Numbered from the stretch's first letter, positions 1 to 10,700 are shown. The stretch is DNA of 64,000 bases from Incurvaria masculella (GCA_946894095.1 OX335653.1:2175001-2239000); one strand, 5' to 3'. Notes: generated by a model from the sequence alone, not told the origin. A program made the numbers and translations.

Positions 1-536
1 CTTAAATAACAATAAAAAAACAGAGAAGACAAAAATATCACCAACCAGAAAGAAAACAAATTTCTGTCAGAGTTCATCTAAATCTTTGATTTCCGTAAAT
101 AATTCAAAGGTATTGCAAGTACTTTTTACCTTCCAATACTTAGCCCCGGTTGCACAAAGAGGCAGCCGAGTTAATCAATGTTCAAACACGCCACTTTTAG
201 TGATCCGCATAGAGCTCCTTCCATACTGTCCACACAAAGAGACGTGTTTGATCATACTTTGACGTTGATTTTGATTTTTTGTGCTTTCGTGCACTCGGCC
301 CTTAATGTATTTAACTGTTCTTAAACTTACTTAACTCATTTTTAACGGGTTTTTTTTTAGCCTAGCTAAATTTCTGCAAAGGGAGGTTAACGGCGTCTGT
401 AACAGCTGCCCCTCAGCCGCGCTCTCGACCTAAATCTCAAGTCAAGCCGGCCAACCCACGCCTGCTCTTTCTTCGTAAGCTCTCCTCGTGGTTCTTTAGT
501 CTTGCTCGGCTGCTATTTGATATGAGATGTACCTTT
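1..536. other. Gene-free stretch, no confident feature
   Basis: AT-rich sequence with no long reading frame. The only gene-like hint is a strong polypyrimidine tract plus AG at about 350-360, followed by a short open stretch to a stop near 432 (see findings). Nothing else is recognised. Confidence 0.4.
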
Positions 537-808
537 TTTAGGGTTTCGTACCCAAAGGGTGAAAACGGAACCCTATTACTAAGCCTCCGCTGTCCGTCCG
601 TCCGCTATATAATAGGTAGGCAGCTGAATTTTTCACAGAGTGTGTATTTATTTTGCCGCTATAACAACAAATAGGCAAAATAAAAAATATTTATAAATTA
701 TTTTTTATATTTTATACCATACAAAAAACGTGGGTTTTTGTGTTAAATCTTGTACGATGGTACGGAACCCTTCGAGTGCGAGTCCGACTCGCACTTGGCC
801 GTTTTTTT
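537..808 (-). repeat. Dispersed repeat family B (GGCCAAGTGCGAGTC type)
   Basis: Runs from TTTTTAGGGTTCCGTACCC to GACTCGCACTTGGCCG. Inside is the CCGTCCGTCCG block, the TTTTGCCGCTATAACAACAAATAGG block and GATGGTACGGAACCCTTCG. The same modules recur near 7.6, 19.7, 21.6, 24.6, 27.8, 34.7 and 55.6 kb. Non-coding; probably a non-autonomous element. The class cannot be assigned from sequence alone. Confidence 0.8.
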
Positions 809-811
809 ATG

Positions 812-1197
812 CTATCTGACATGGATGGCTAATATCACACAATTACCGTTATGATATCAGCCCAATACACCACATTCCCGAAGGAATTAGGTGCCATACC
901 AGGACCTTCCCTTTATGATCACGACTACATTGAACTGGATGGAAATCACGGACAATTTTTCATTGCCGCTTCGACCATCTTTTCATCCAATGCGATGGTG
1001 CCAACCTGGGCGGGCTTAAACAGGACCTACAGTTTTACATAGATTACGAACCATGGAGCAGCTCGCATTCGTGACGAAATGCGCTTATTCAACTCGGAAA
1101 GAGAAATAAAATTGTGCATGAACGCGGCGAGGATTTGACCCCATACCTCTAGTGTGTTAGGCAAGTTCCCGCGCCACTAGGCTACGAGCTGCTCTAA
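812..1197 (-). mobile_element. tRNA-derived SINE, family A, near full length
   Basis: Read on the minus strand, it has a tRNA-like head (TAGCCTAGTGGCGCGG as an A-box-like stretch, GGGTCAAATCCTCG as a B-box-like stretch). A body follows with TGGTTCG, GTAAAACTGTAGGTCC, GCCCGCCCAGGTTGG and CATCGCATTGGATG, then a tail with TAGCCATCCATGTC. At least fifteen copies or fragments occur in the window in both orientations. Confidence 0.75.
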
Positions 1198-1690
1198 TTA
1201 CGCTCTAAGTACCAGAGAACTGGCAAGAGTTTCAAAAGTGTTGGATAAAAGATGATGGGCAAAAATATATGAGAGTTGGTACCCACTTGAAACCAATAGC
1301 ATTGTGCTATAAATGTATTGAATTATATTTTAGAGTACGTAAAATATGATATTACTGTCCTTTTCGAGTTATACACTCTTAAAATAGACCGATTTTGTGT
1401 AAGTATGTTTTTTTATTCTCGTTTCTTGTTGTGATGCCGAAACTGTTAGCCTTTGTACGAGTTACTACGACTGCAATTAATAAGACGTTTAGTTAATTAA
1501 TTCCGCGTCTGCTTTTCGTGCTTGTTCTTCGCAAACATTCGCACAGCGAAATCCTGAGAAATCTACGCCTAAAATGTTCTTCATGAAGGGCTGAATTCCT
1601 CTGTTCGGATTAGTTTGCTGTCTACACTGAACCGGCGGCGGCGGAGGCAGTGACATGGAATGGAGGCTGCTGAACGAATGTGTAATTAAA
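1198..1690. other. Gene-free stretch
   Basis: AT-rich, no long ORF and no repeat recognised, apart from a small GC-rich patch around 1630-1660. Confidence 0.4.
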
Positions 1691-2360
1691 TTTCTAATTT
1701 GTAATTAATCCACCTCCAAATTTATTGTATAAAACGCGCGAAAAACTCGAACTTTCGGACCTTATAACTTAGAAACCAAACACAATTTTACAATGCCAAC
1801 GGTCATCAGACATCTAGTTCGATCAAATAAAGCTATTTTGAGCAAAATTTGGGATCTTTGACAATAAATATGGGCGTGATCTTCTTTCCCCGTTTGTATG
1901 GGGAGTTGAGCGGGATGGGCCGCCTTAAGGCTCCAACTGACTCCAGCGTTCAGCAAAAAAACGATAATGGCGATCTCCGGAAGCATTGAGTTTGCGTTAG
2001 GGTTCATTATTGTATGCGCGTGAAAATCGAGCGACGAAGCGAAATTTAGGTTATTGACCTGTAAAGTCTACTTTCTAATATGAATTAATACATGTTTCAC
2101 GGTTATTCACTAGATAAAAAATTGTCTAAATCATTTATAATTTCCAAGCGCGGACTTGAAAACCTAGTAAAAACTTGTAAATAGGTTATTGACAAACTTT
2201 TTTTAAAGGACATAAGTAACTCATTAAAACCGATTTACGGTCATACACAGAATAATAGTCTTAACTTTGATATTTCGATGTTTTTACCGATGTTTATGCT
2301 TTACCGACGCTGAGATAAAATAAAAATTAACCCAAAATGTTGGAGGTTGGCGTCATAGTT
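1691..2360. repeat. 3' part of MITE family E joined to a second repeat module
   Basis: 1697-1924 matches the right half of TTAA-flanked MITE E (compare 4669-5210), ending GGGCCGCCTTAA. From 1925 to about 2360 the sequence matches 16949-17410 (GGCTCCAACTGA through TTGGAGGTTGGCGTCAT). MITE E therefore sits inside a larger dispersed repeat at both sites, so the composite was probably copied as a unit. Confidence 0.65.
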
Positions 2361-2992
2361 TAGCCTTCACACTTCTCGCCTGTCGGAACACTAGTTCGTG
2401 GAAAAGATATCCTGACACTCTCAATCCTAAAATATTTCGTTCTGTTCCTAACACGTTAAATAACGATCCGCATTAATTATATTCTGTGTTGGTGAGGTGG
2501 TCAACGGTGTATTGGAGGTTATGCCTGCCTCGAGAACTCAAGAGACACCCGACTGCATTCTATGTCTGACAAGTCTTTGTGTTAGTTAATATCGATTACA
2601 ATCGTTTACGTACAAGCTACAAAAATCCCATAGTTATCTTTCGGTTACACAATATAAATATGCTATGTAACCGACATTTAACTATCGGATTTCAGGTAAC
2701 TGGAGGTGGTGAAAACAAGGGTAAGTCAAGTTTGTTGGTTACGCGCTTCAGAACCACGCTTCTATTATTGATACTATTATATTGAGGTTACTTTAATAAT
2801 CGCGAAAATCTTGATGTTTTGCCCAAATAAAGGTTTAATGATGGGATAACTTTAACCATGCTCAATTAATTGGTCTCAGTTAAATGCACTTGACAGTACT
2901 TTGATTACATTGCAAGCCGCCTGGCTAGTGTATCTCATAAGTGTTCTATATGCGACATTACACTTTAGGATGCAATTAAGATACAACACTAA
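2361..2992. other. Gene-free stretch
   Basis: No supported coding region. A 68-codon open frame at 2579-2785 has no recognisable domain or splice support and looks fortuitous. Confidence 0.4.
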
Positions 2993-3150
2993 GGGCCTTT
3001 TTCACCTACTGCTGATTACCTTAATCGCCACATATTAAGGGCCTTTCTTATGAGCTTGCAATCAATACCAGTACAAGATATACAGCACTTTAGTAATAAA
3101 GGCCCTTTAAGTGTCAATTAAAATAAATCAGCACTTGGTGAAAACCAGGC
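2993..3150. mobile_element. Short PIF/Harbinger-like MITE (158 bp)
   Basis: Imperfect terminal inverted repeats, GGGCCTTTTTCACC at the left and GGTGAAAACCAGGC at the right, each followed inward by a match to CTGATT/AATCAG. The element is bounded by TAA on both sides, consistent with the 3-bp target preference of PIF/Harbinger elements. Internal repeats of AAGGGCCTTT occur. No coding capacity. Confidence 0.6.
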
Positions 3151-3428
3151 TAACTATTGCTTATTCATTCGATCATCCAACATCAGTCTAGGTTGAAGAC
3201 CTCATTCTTCCGACCATCCGATATCTGAAAGTGGTATTAACATCATATTATCTCGTCGTATCCTTCCGACATATATTTTGTTTGTGATACGTAACGTTCA
3301 ACATTGTGACCTTGAGGTAATCTCTTTCTGGCACGTGTAGCCCTCCTACGTTTATGTGAGCACAATGACACAGCTATTTAGTCGAAACTGATTTATGATG
3401 GACGGCTTCTTATGATGAACGGTTGTAC

Positions 3429-3700
3429 TATCTGCTTCTATTGCTTTCAATTAAAAACAGCTTAAATATTGCTAATTTGATAATAGCTTTAATTTGTTTT
3501 TTATTACTTGAAATTAATTAAGAACCTCACATATTAAACGCACTATTAACACATCATAGGAATCTGCTTCTATTGCTTTCAATTAAAAACAGCTTATATA
3601 TTGCCAATTTGATAATAGCTTTAATTTGTTTTTTTATTACTTGAAATTAATTAAGAACCTCACATATTAAACACACTATTAACACATCATAGGAATAGGT
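3429..3700 (+). repeat. Tandem duplication, two ~132-bp units
   Basis: The block starting TCTGCTTCTATTGC occurs at about 3430 and again at about 3563. The copies are near identical through CACATCATAGGAA and differ by a few substitutions and one T in a homopolymer, so the duplication is local and fairly recent. Confidence 0.85.
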
Positions 3701-3925
3701 AACCTTATTTTAAGTATGGGTACATTTAAATTGACAGAAAACCATATCGCAAAAAAATATAGTAAGAACGTCACTGAAGTGAATGGAAAGCGGACCATAA
3801 TTAGTATTACTGTAAATTCTTTTTTGGTAAAAATATATTAATTCTGTTTTATTATTTGTTAGAACCGAAAATATATGTTTGCATATGGCATATGTTTAAA
3901 ATATTTAAAAAACGTAATTCTTGAT

Positions 3926-4284
3926 GCTGGTCCCCTAGTTCCTTGTCACCTAAATTGGCGTTTACGCTAAACCGATCGACTGGCGTTTTCAAATGTATGG
4001 AGAAATTGAAGAGCGCGCGCAGTGGGCTTTAAGCGAACTAACATTTGCGAGTCCGAGTTTTATTTGACAGCTTACTCACCGGCGCGGCGGCGGCGCCAAA
4101 ATACGTCGACGTTGCCGTTAACGCCGAGTTCGCGTTTTCATTCAAATTGGAAGTCCGAGTTTGACTTTGACAGCTTGGTTTTACACAGAAAATCTAGTAA
4201 AAACTTGCATGAAGTTTGACGTTTTTACGTAACTTTGAAGTTCCGTAAACGCCAATTTAGGTGAGAACTCGGACTGACCACTCC
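3926..4284. mobile_element. MITE family D copy 1 (~360 bp)
   Basis: Inverted ends built on TCACCTAAATTGGCGTTTACG and its complement CGCCAATTTAGGTGAGAACTC. The interior carries ACCGATCGACTGGCG and TTTGACAGCTTACTCACC. Three further long copies lie at 13.7, 16.2 and 34.0 kb. Non-coding. Confidence 0.8.
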
Positions 4285-4488
4285 GGCTGAAAACGTAAAA
4301 AAGTTAAGTTTAATTGCAGACAATCGATTTGGAAGAGAAAAATCACTCTAAAAAGAGAATTATTCAAATAATTAAAGTGTTTACGCTTTAACTACATTTA
4401 AATGTGATTGAAAACATCCCTATTCGCTATTATGAGTATTGATGTCTAACAATGAGTCAACAGATGCCATGCCAGATAATGTTATGTA

Positions 4489-4640
4489 ACTGGACATCGA
4501 TGGCTAATACCACACCTACTGTCATGATATTAGCCCAACACACCACATGATAGCCACATGATAGCTAGGTGACATGCCAGGACTATCCTTATATTGCACA
4601 GTTGCACTTAACTTGCCTTTCGACCATTGTTAATTCAGTA
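4489..4640 (-). mobile_element. SINE family A fragment
   Basis: Tail-end fragment in reverse orientation (GGACATCGATGGCTAATACC, then the ATATTAGCCCAACACACCACA block), ending in a degraded middle part near 4640. The tRNA-like head is missing. Confidence 0.6.
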
Positions 4641-4668
4641 CCATGGTGCCAACCCGGGCGGAGTTTAA

Positions 4669-5210
4669 GGTGGCCCAACCCGGCGGGACTAACTCAATCG
4701 CGGGCACGGTACAAAACCGTGCTGTAGCGCTCTGGGACCTTCTCTGTTTCAAAGAAAAAGACAGGCTCCGTGATGAGGAAGATGCAACATGTCCACAAAA
4801 AAGAAAATGTGCATAGTGTATGATTTTGTAAAATTTACGAAATTTTTTATTACGAAACGACTTATAGCTAAAAGTAAACCACGACCGCTGTAGTAAAAAA
4901 TCTAACAATAACCTAAAAGATTATAAATCTTGATTAAATAAGCAATGTCTGATGACTAATCTTTTTAAGATCTTCTTACTTTATTATGGCGTAATCTACC
5001 TCCAAAGTTATTGTATAAAACGCGCGAAAAATCCGAACTTTCGGACCTTATAACTTAGAAACCAAACACAATTTTCCAATGCCAATGGCCATCAGACATG
5101 TAGTTCGATCAAATAAAGCTATTTTGAGCAAAATTATGGATCTCTGACAAGAAATATGGGCGTGATCTTCTTTCCCCTTTTGTATGGGGAGAAGAGCGGG
5201 ATGAGCCACC
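4669..5210 (+). mobile_element. TTAA-flanked MITE family E (542 bp)
   Basis: Ends GGTGGCCCAACCCGGCGGG (left) and GAGCGGGATGAGCCACC (right), an inverted pair bounded by TTAA on each side. A TTAA target is the rule for piggyBac-type transposases, although these termini are not the usual piggyBac CCC/GGG. The interior has AACCGTGCTGTAGCGC, CATGTCCACAAA and CAAATAAAGCTATTTTGAGC. Other copies lie at 1.7, 16.6, 33.2 and 57 kb. Confidence 0.75.
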
Positions 5211-5214
5211 TTAA

Positions 5215-5570
5215 GCGACGTCGGGCTCGGGCTATCTCGTTTCAATCGCAAAAATTGGTCGAAAATGCTTAGGTATAAGGATGCTCTTAAGCAATCTGCG
5301 CAAAAAAACTACGCAAAGCCGGAGCGTGCTTGTGGCGACTTTGGCAAGGGACCCCGATGTCGCATGCATTCGATTGAGTCTCGGAATTGGCCTGGCACGG
5401 ACACAGCACACCCGAACTCACCCTTACGGTCACTTCCCACCCTCCGCACTCATCTACCCGATGAGTTATTTTCGACGGCGTTTTCTTGGGGGATCGGAGT
5501 TAGTTTTAATGATTCATATCATGTTTTTATGGGCTGGGTGATTGATCCATGATTTTAACCTTATATCTTA
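5215..5570. other. Gene-free stretch with a small shared repeat
   Basis: The first ~75 bp (AAGCGACGTCGGGCTC through GGATGCTCTTAAG) recurs at 26862-26935, so it is a dispersed repeat end. Overlapping open frames of 86 and 95 codons at 5265-5552 have no recognisable product and are probably fortuitous. Confidence 0.4.
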
Positions 5571-6606
5571 TAGTCATGCCAGGACCGCCCTTATAGTGGA
5601 CGCACAGAAGTGCAGGCGCTACTCGCGATGCCGCCGTGTGGACAAATTTTGCATGTATATTCGTACGGGAGGCCGGCCGCGCGTCGTGTACCACAGTCCT
5701 AATTAGGGAATGCAATCCCGATCCCGCGGGATCCCGATCTCGCGAGATCTCGTGTTATTTTTCGGGATCAATCCCGACGCATCATAAGACGAGATCCCGA
5801 TCGAGATTGACGGGATTGGGCGGCAGTGGTCAGCGACGCTGCACCCGTCCACTCGGGGCGCAAGCGGCGCTGACTGAGGGCCGCGAGCGGCAGGAATGCC
5901 AAATAGCGTTAGAAACCTATTCCGACTATTTCCGAATATTAGCGACAGGTGACGCGTGGGACAGATAATATAGAACTGTGTCGAGCAAGTGAGAAAGAAG
6001 TATACGCGCGTGGAGAGGCAATCATTTGTTTGTTTACGTTCGTCATTGCTTTAGTTGTGCAATTGTAGTGATTACTTTTTCATTTTCAAAATCACTCGTA
6101 GGTAACTACTTTCTAATTCCCTTGAAATATGCTTATTGTTTTGATTACCTAATTTACATATGTTAATTTACTTAAAACCTGATAATTATTTAGTTGGTAA
6201 GATTAAAGAATAAAGGTTTTTATTTTCTTTCGAGTAATATGTTATTTTAGTTAACCTCACTATCACAAACAAGCAGTTATTGGCTTTTTCAATCATCCGA
6301 ATTTAACTTTTTTTTTTAACTAGACGGGATCCCGAAAATTCCGGGATTGATATTTCTAATCCCGCGGGATCTCGAATATGCAATCTCGAGTCGGGATTGC
6401 ATTCCCTAGTCCTAATATATCGCCAGCGGGCGTATGTGGTACCGAAACGATCTCGCCAAGTCAGTTAGTTCCCAACTCTCCGATGCGTCTGCGACTATGC
6501 TTGCGTATGGCATGTACGTTGGTAATTTTATAAAATTGGAGACAGCGGGTCCCATATTATGCCCGCTAGATGCTACATCTTCTTTCTTTTTCATCAGAGA
6601 TTGCAC
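5571..6606 (+). repeat. Dispersed repeat P, split by a hAT MITE
   Basis: The two halves, about 5571-5703 and 6409-6606, read together match 28165-28400 and 61615-61800. Shared blocks are GCGTCGTGT, CGCCAAGTCAGTT, CTGCGACTAT and CTAGATGCTACATCTTCT. The interruption is exactly the 705-bp element listed next, so the family-P copy was in place before that insertion. Confidence 0.65.
5704..6408. mobile_element. hAT-type MITE with perfect 8-bp target duplication (705 bp)
   Basis: The termini are TAGGGAATGCAATCCCGA and its exact inverse TCGGGATTGCATTCCCTA, followed inward by CCGCGGGATCCCGATCT-like palindromic blocks. The flanking 8 bp GTCCTAAT occur at 5696-5703 and 6409-6416. Terminal TAGGG plus an 8-bp duplication is the hAT signature. 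No transposase frame is present, so it is non-autonomous. Apart from one A/C-type difference in subterminal repeats the ends look fresh. Confidence 0.9.
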
Positions 6607-7458
6607 GGCTACATACGTTGAACTGAATAGAAAACACGATTATTGTGATCTATTGGTTGATATTATGTATGTGTGTAACTCTTATCATTAACGCGCGAAG
6701 CGGTGACTCGGAAAAACAGTCGCTTTCGCAATTAGCCCAAAAATTTGAGCAGGCACCTTCGCTTCACGCTCTTTCAGCGATGGTGATTAATGAGGTGGCC
6801 GACTCAGCCGTTAACGATTCGATTGGATATTAGATAACCGGTTAGGGCGGAAATAGTAGCCGTATCGTCAGGCTCTGTGGCCCTAAGTCCTCTACTCTTA
6901 AATCATTGGAAACGTTAGACGTTTTTTTTGCATGTTTGACTTCTAAATCGGAATGTGCTTTCTTTTCAGATATGAGTATACTGACAGGGGATGTGTTTGC
7001 CATGTTTTCCATCCAGTTCAGTACAGCCGTGCTCATAAGGTCTTGGCATCGCACCTAATTCCTTCGGGAATGTGGTGTGTTGGGCTAATATCATGACATG
7101 AATACCGTCAGTGTATTGGCAAAGGGATATAAATTCACGATATAAAAAACCGACTTGGATACCCAAATGCGTCTTTTGTTGTGACATCAAAATTAACTTT
7201 GTTTTTCCATGTTTAGAGACCCAACGCTGTTTTAGTAAAGCAAAATTATTAGGAACTAACATTGATATATAGTTTCGGCACCAAGAGGTTTTCGAAAATA
7301 CTGTACAGGCAACCTAAGATTAAAGCATACACTTCCGCTTAAAAGAAAAGATAAAGAGCATTGATGTCTCGCACACGAAGGGTTCCGTGCCATCGTATAA
7401 GATTTAACACAAAATATCACGTTTTTGGTTACTAGCTCAACGCGGGCAGCAGAGAGGG
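6607..7458. other. Gene-free stretch with SINE and repeat fragments
   Basis: 6985-7105 is a plus-orientation SINE family A tail (TTTTCCATCCAGTTCA, TAATTCCTTCGGGAATG). 7370-7415 carries a short fragment of family B. The remainder is unassigned. A 144-codon frame on the minus strand spanning 7256-7690 is stitched across repeat fragments and is not a gene. Confidence 0.45.
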
Positions 7459-7592
7459 AAAACGCCCATACACTGTCCACTTTCCTCTTATGAGAATCAA
7501 CCGATCCTGTATGTCCTTTATCTATAGGGTCGGTAAACATGGAATGCACTCCCCGCCGAAGTGTTTTCCCCCAAAGTACCACCTGGGGTCCC
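7459..7592 (+). pseudogene. LINE 3'-ORF fragment
   Basis: A degraded stretch matching the C-terminal coding end of the intact LINE at 57.4-60.4 kb: block GAGAATCAACCGATCCT, then TATAGGGTCGGTAAAC, then CCCCCAAAGTACCACC. It runs directly into the start of a family B repeat at about 7593. Confidence 0.6.
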
Positions 7593-7905
7593 ACGCAATG
7601 TGAAAAACCGGCCAAGTGCGAGTCGGACTCGTACACGAAGGGTTCCGTACCATCGTATAAGATTAAAATCTTCAAAATTAAAAAAATCACGTATGACCCC
7701 TTGAATTTTTATTATTTTATCTGTTTGTTGTTATAGCTGAAAAAATAAATACACACACTGTTAAAAATTTCAGCTGCCTACCTATTACGGTTCATGAGAT
7801 ACAGCCCTGTGACAGACGGACGGACGGACGGACGAACGGACGGACGGACAGCGGAGGCTTAGTAATAGGGTTCCGTTTTCACCCTCTGGGTACGGAACCC
7901 TAAAA
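7593..7905 (+). repeat. Dispersed repeat family B
   Basis: Complete-looking copy from AAAAACCGGCCAAGTGCGAG to GGGTACGGAACCCTAAAAA, including the GACGGACGGACGG block and ATACAGCCCTGTGACAG. Confidence 0.8.
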
Positions 7906-8540
7906 AGCACTTGGTGATTTCTTTCGAGGGCTGCGAAAAAGGTCGATGGGCGTCATCGTCCTGAGAGTCTACATTGTTGCTCGCATACTCGTAAATATAT
8001 AAATACAGATTAGATCACGTCTGTATTCCGAAATCTCGGATAAGAGGTTCTTATGTTTCATCTCTTCCTTGATATACGCACATGAATATAAAGAAGCAAT
8101 TTCAATTACATTTTACGAGCGTATTCTGCCTCCTATCTATGTTGTGTAGTATACGTGTACGTAAGAGATTGAGGACAAAGTGAGGTAATGATAATAGACA
8201 GTGTTCACGGGATGGTGTGTGCGAGATGGTGTGTGCGAGATAGGGTGTGTGTGTGCGTGTGTGTTTGTACCGAGGCGAGAGATGGCGTGCGAGGGTGTGT
8301 AATTCGGGCGTGTTTATGACCCCGAGGCAAACGGACCAGCGACTGCTGCTGTACAGACGAACACAGTTTAAAAGGAACAATTGAACGGTGTTCTATATCC
8401 TCCCATTTATTTTGATAGGGCATTATAGTTCACAAATATTTACATAGCACATAAAAGGCGCCCTCAATATTTTTGAATACATAATCAGGACCGCAAACCA
8501 ATCAATATGCACTAAAAAGTAAAAGAATAATTGCCATTTT
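7906..8540. other. Gene-free stretch with a GT-rich microsatellite
   Basis: 8205-8290 is a purine/GT-rich simple-sequence tract (GATGGTGTGTGCGAGATGG and GTGTGTGTGCGTGTGTGTT). The overlapping frames it creates on the minus strand are low-complexity and non-genic. Confidence 0.5.
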
Positions 8541-8680
8541 TGTAGTTACGATTATTGCATTCTTTTGAGTCGGCGTCAGCCGGGCAGGCGCTGCGCCAGT
8601 CAAGAGAACATTGGCTACCTTGGCTGACACCGACTCAAAAAATTACAATAATCGTAACAACAAAAATGGCAATTATTTCT
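8541..8680. repeat. Foldback element copy 1, no telomeric loop
   Basis: Left arm TTTTGTAGTTACGATTATTG...GAGTCGGCGTCAGCC, right arm GGCTGACACCGACTC...CAATAATCGTAACAACAAAA. The loop contains GGCGCTGCGCCAGTCAAGAG but lacks CCTAA repeats. It sits in a larger unit bounded by CCGACTTCAAAG and its inverse. Confidence 0.75.
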
Positions 8681-8770
8681 TTACTTTTTAACTTTTTCAA
8701 CTTGAAAAAATTTAACAAAAAAATAACCGACTTCAAAGAAAAAGCACTAAAAAGTAAAAAATAATTTCCA

Positions 8771-8930
8771 TTTTTGTAGCTACGATTTCTGCTATTTTTT
8801 GAGTCGGCGTCAGCCGGGCACGCGCTGCGCCAATCAAGAGAAACTAACCTAACCTAACCTAACCTAACCTAACCTAACCTTGGCTGACACCGACTCAAAA
8901 ATAACAGAAATCGTAACTACAAAAAAAACA
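8771..8930. repeat. Foldback element copy 2 with telomere-type loop
   Basis: Same arms as copy 1 (TACGATTTCTG...GAGTCGGCGTCAGCC and the inverse GGCTGACACCGACTC...CAGAAATCGTA). The loop holds GCGCTGCGCCAATCAAGAG followed by seven or so CCTAA units. Confidence 0.8.
8844..8880 (+). repeat. Interstitial telomeric repeat (CCTAA)n, ~7 units
   Basis: An uninterrupted run of CTAAC/CCTAA, i.e. TTAGG on the other strand, the canonical telomere motif of Lepidoptera and most insects. It is confined to the loop of the foldback element and is not at a chromosome end. Confidence 0.95.
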
Positions 8931-8984
8931 AATTTAACAAAAAAAATAACCGACTTCAAAGGAAAAACACTAAAAAGTAAAAAA

Positions 8985-9150
8985 TAATTTCCATTTTTGT
9001 AGTTACGATTTCTGTTATTTTTTGAGTCGGCGTCAGCCGGACACGCGCTGCGCCAATCAAGAGAAACTAACCTAACCTAACCTAACCTAACCTAACCTTG
9101 GCTGACGCCGACTCAAAAAATAACAGAAATCGTAACTACAAAAATGGAAA
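8985..9150. repeat. Foldback element copy 3 with telomere-type loop
   Basis: Third copy with the same arms (TTACGATTTCTGTTA...GTCGGCGTCAGCC and GGCTGACGCCGACTC...TAACAGAAATCGTAA). The loop has GCGCTGCGCCAATCAAGAG followed by about six CCTAA units. Confidence 0.8.
9067..9098 (+). repeat. Interstitial telomeric repeat (CCTAA)n, ~6 units
   Basis: An uninterrupted CTAAC/CCTAA run in the loop of foldback copy 3. It is shorter by about one unit than the run at 8844-8880. Confidence 0.95.
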
Positions 9151-10010
9151 TTATTTTTTACTTTTTAGTGCTTTTCCTTTGAAGTCGGTTATTTTTTTTG
9201 TTAAATTTGTTTTTTTATTTGTTTATTTTTAGTGAATCTGAAGTACACTTACTAATTTGTACACGTCCTTTCCAATAAAAAAAGAATCACCGAAATCGGT
9301 TGTCGTTATATTGAGTTATTCGTCCATTTGTCGCGCACATCTTAATACAAATTTAAGACTTTTATGATTTTCTCATGGGTATCATTGTCAGAACTTAACC
9401 AAATTAAAATGGGACCACTTGGGAAGCACTAGCTATCATTTAAAAAAATAATCATCAAAATCGGTTCACCCAGGCAAAAGTTGGTAACAAACATAAAAAA
9501 AAAACAAAAAAAAACAAAAAAAAAAAAACATACAGACGACTTGATAACCTCCTCCTTTTTTTGAAGTCGGTTAAAAACGGAAATAATTTTTTACTTTTTA
9601 GTGCTTTTCCTTTGAAGTCGGTTATTTTTTTTGTTAAATTTGTTTTTTTATTTGTTTATTTTTAGTGAATCTGAAGTACACTTACTAATTTGTACACGTC
9701 CTTTCCAATAAAAAAAGAATCACCGAAATCGGTTGTCGTTATATTGAGTTATTCGTCCATTTGTCGCGCACATCTTAATACAAATTTAAGACTTTTATGA
9801 TTTTCTCATGGGTATCATTGTCAGAACTTAACCAAATTAAAATGGGACCACTTGGGAAGCACTAGCTATCATTTAAAAAAATAATCATTTAAAATCGGTT
9901 CACCCAGGCAAAAGTTGGTAACAAACATAAAAAAAAAACAAAAAAAAACAAAAAAAAAAAACATACAGACGACTTGATAACCTCCTCCTTTTTTTGAAGT
10001 CGGTTAAAAA
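9140..10010 (+). repeat. Two tandem ~434-bp repeat units
   Basis: The unit runs from GGAAATWATTTTTTACTTTTTAG through TTGAAGTCGGTTATTTTTT, GAATCTGAAGTACACTTAC, GTTGTCGTTATATTGAG, TTGTCGCGCACATCTTAA and GGGACCACTTGGGAAGC to CCTCCTCCTTTTTTTGAAGTCGG. It begins near 9143 and again near 9580. The copies are nearly identical, with small indels in the A-rich tract. Confidence 0.85.
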
Positions 10011-10700
10011 CGGAAATAATTTTTTACTTTTTAGTGCTTTTTCTTTGAAGTCGGTTATTTTTTTTGTTATTTTTTTTATTATTTGTTTATTTTTAGTGAA
10101 TCTAAAGTACACTTACTAATTTGTATACGTCCTTTCCAATAAAACAAGAATCACCGAAATCGGTTGGCGTTATATTGAGTTATTCGTCCATTTGTCGCGC
10201 ACATCTTAATACAAATTTAGGACTTTTATGATTTTCTCATGGATATCATTGTCAGAACTTAACCAAATTAAAATGGGACCACTTGGGAAGCACTAGCTAT
10301 CATTTAACCGATTTTGATGATTATTTTTTTATTTGAAAGCTGGTGCTTCTCGTGTGGTCCCATTTTAATTAAGTATATGCGCGACAAATGGAAGAATAAC
10401 TAAATATCACGCCAACCGATTTCGATGATTATTTTTTTATTGGAAAGAACGTGTACAAATTAATTAGTGTACTTCAGATTCACTAAAAATAAACAATAAA
10501 AAAAATAACGGACTTCAAAGAAATAGCACTTAGAACTAAACCAAATTAAAATGGGACCACACGGGAAACACCACCTTTCAAATAAATAAAATAATCATCA
10601 AAATCGGTTCAGCCAGGCGAAAGTTCTGAGGTAACAAACATAAAAAAAAGACGAATTGAGAACCTCCTCCTCCTCCTTTTTTGAAGTCGGTTAAAAAGGG
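10011..10700 (+). repeat. Third, rearranged copy of the 434-bp unit with an inverted piece
   Basis: 10011-10305 repeats the start of the unit. 10305-10500 is a partly inverted copy (CCGATTTTGATGATTATTTT and GATTCACTAAAAATAAAC). 10530-10700 returns to direct orientation (GGGACCACACGGGAAAC, CCTCCTCCTTTTTTGAAGTCGG). No coding sequence is seen. Confidence 0.7.

Noticed and set aside
8844..9098. CCTAA arrays as evidence of a chromosome end or fusion point
   Set aside because: The runs are only 32-37 bp, confined to foldback loops, and flanked by ordinary repeats.
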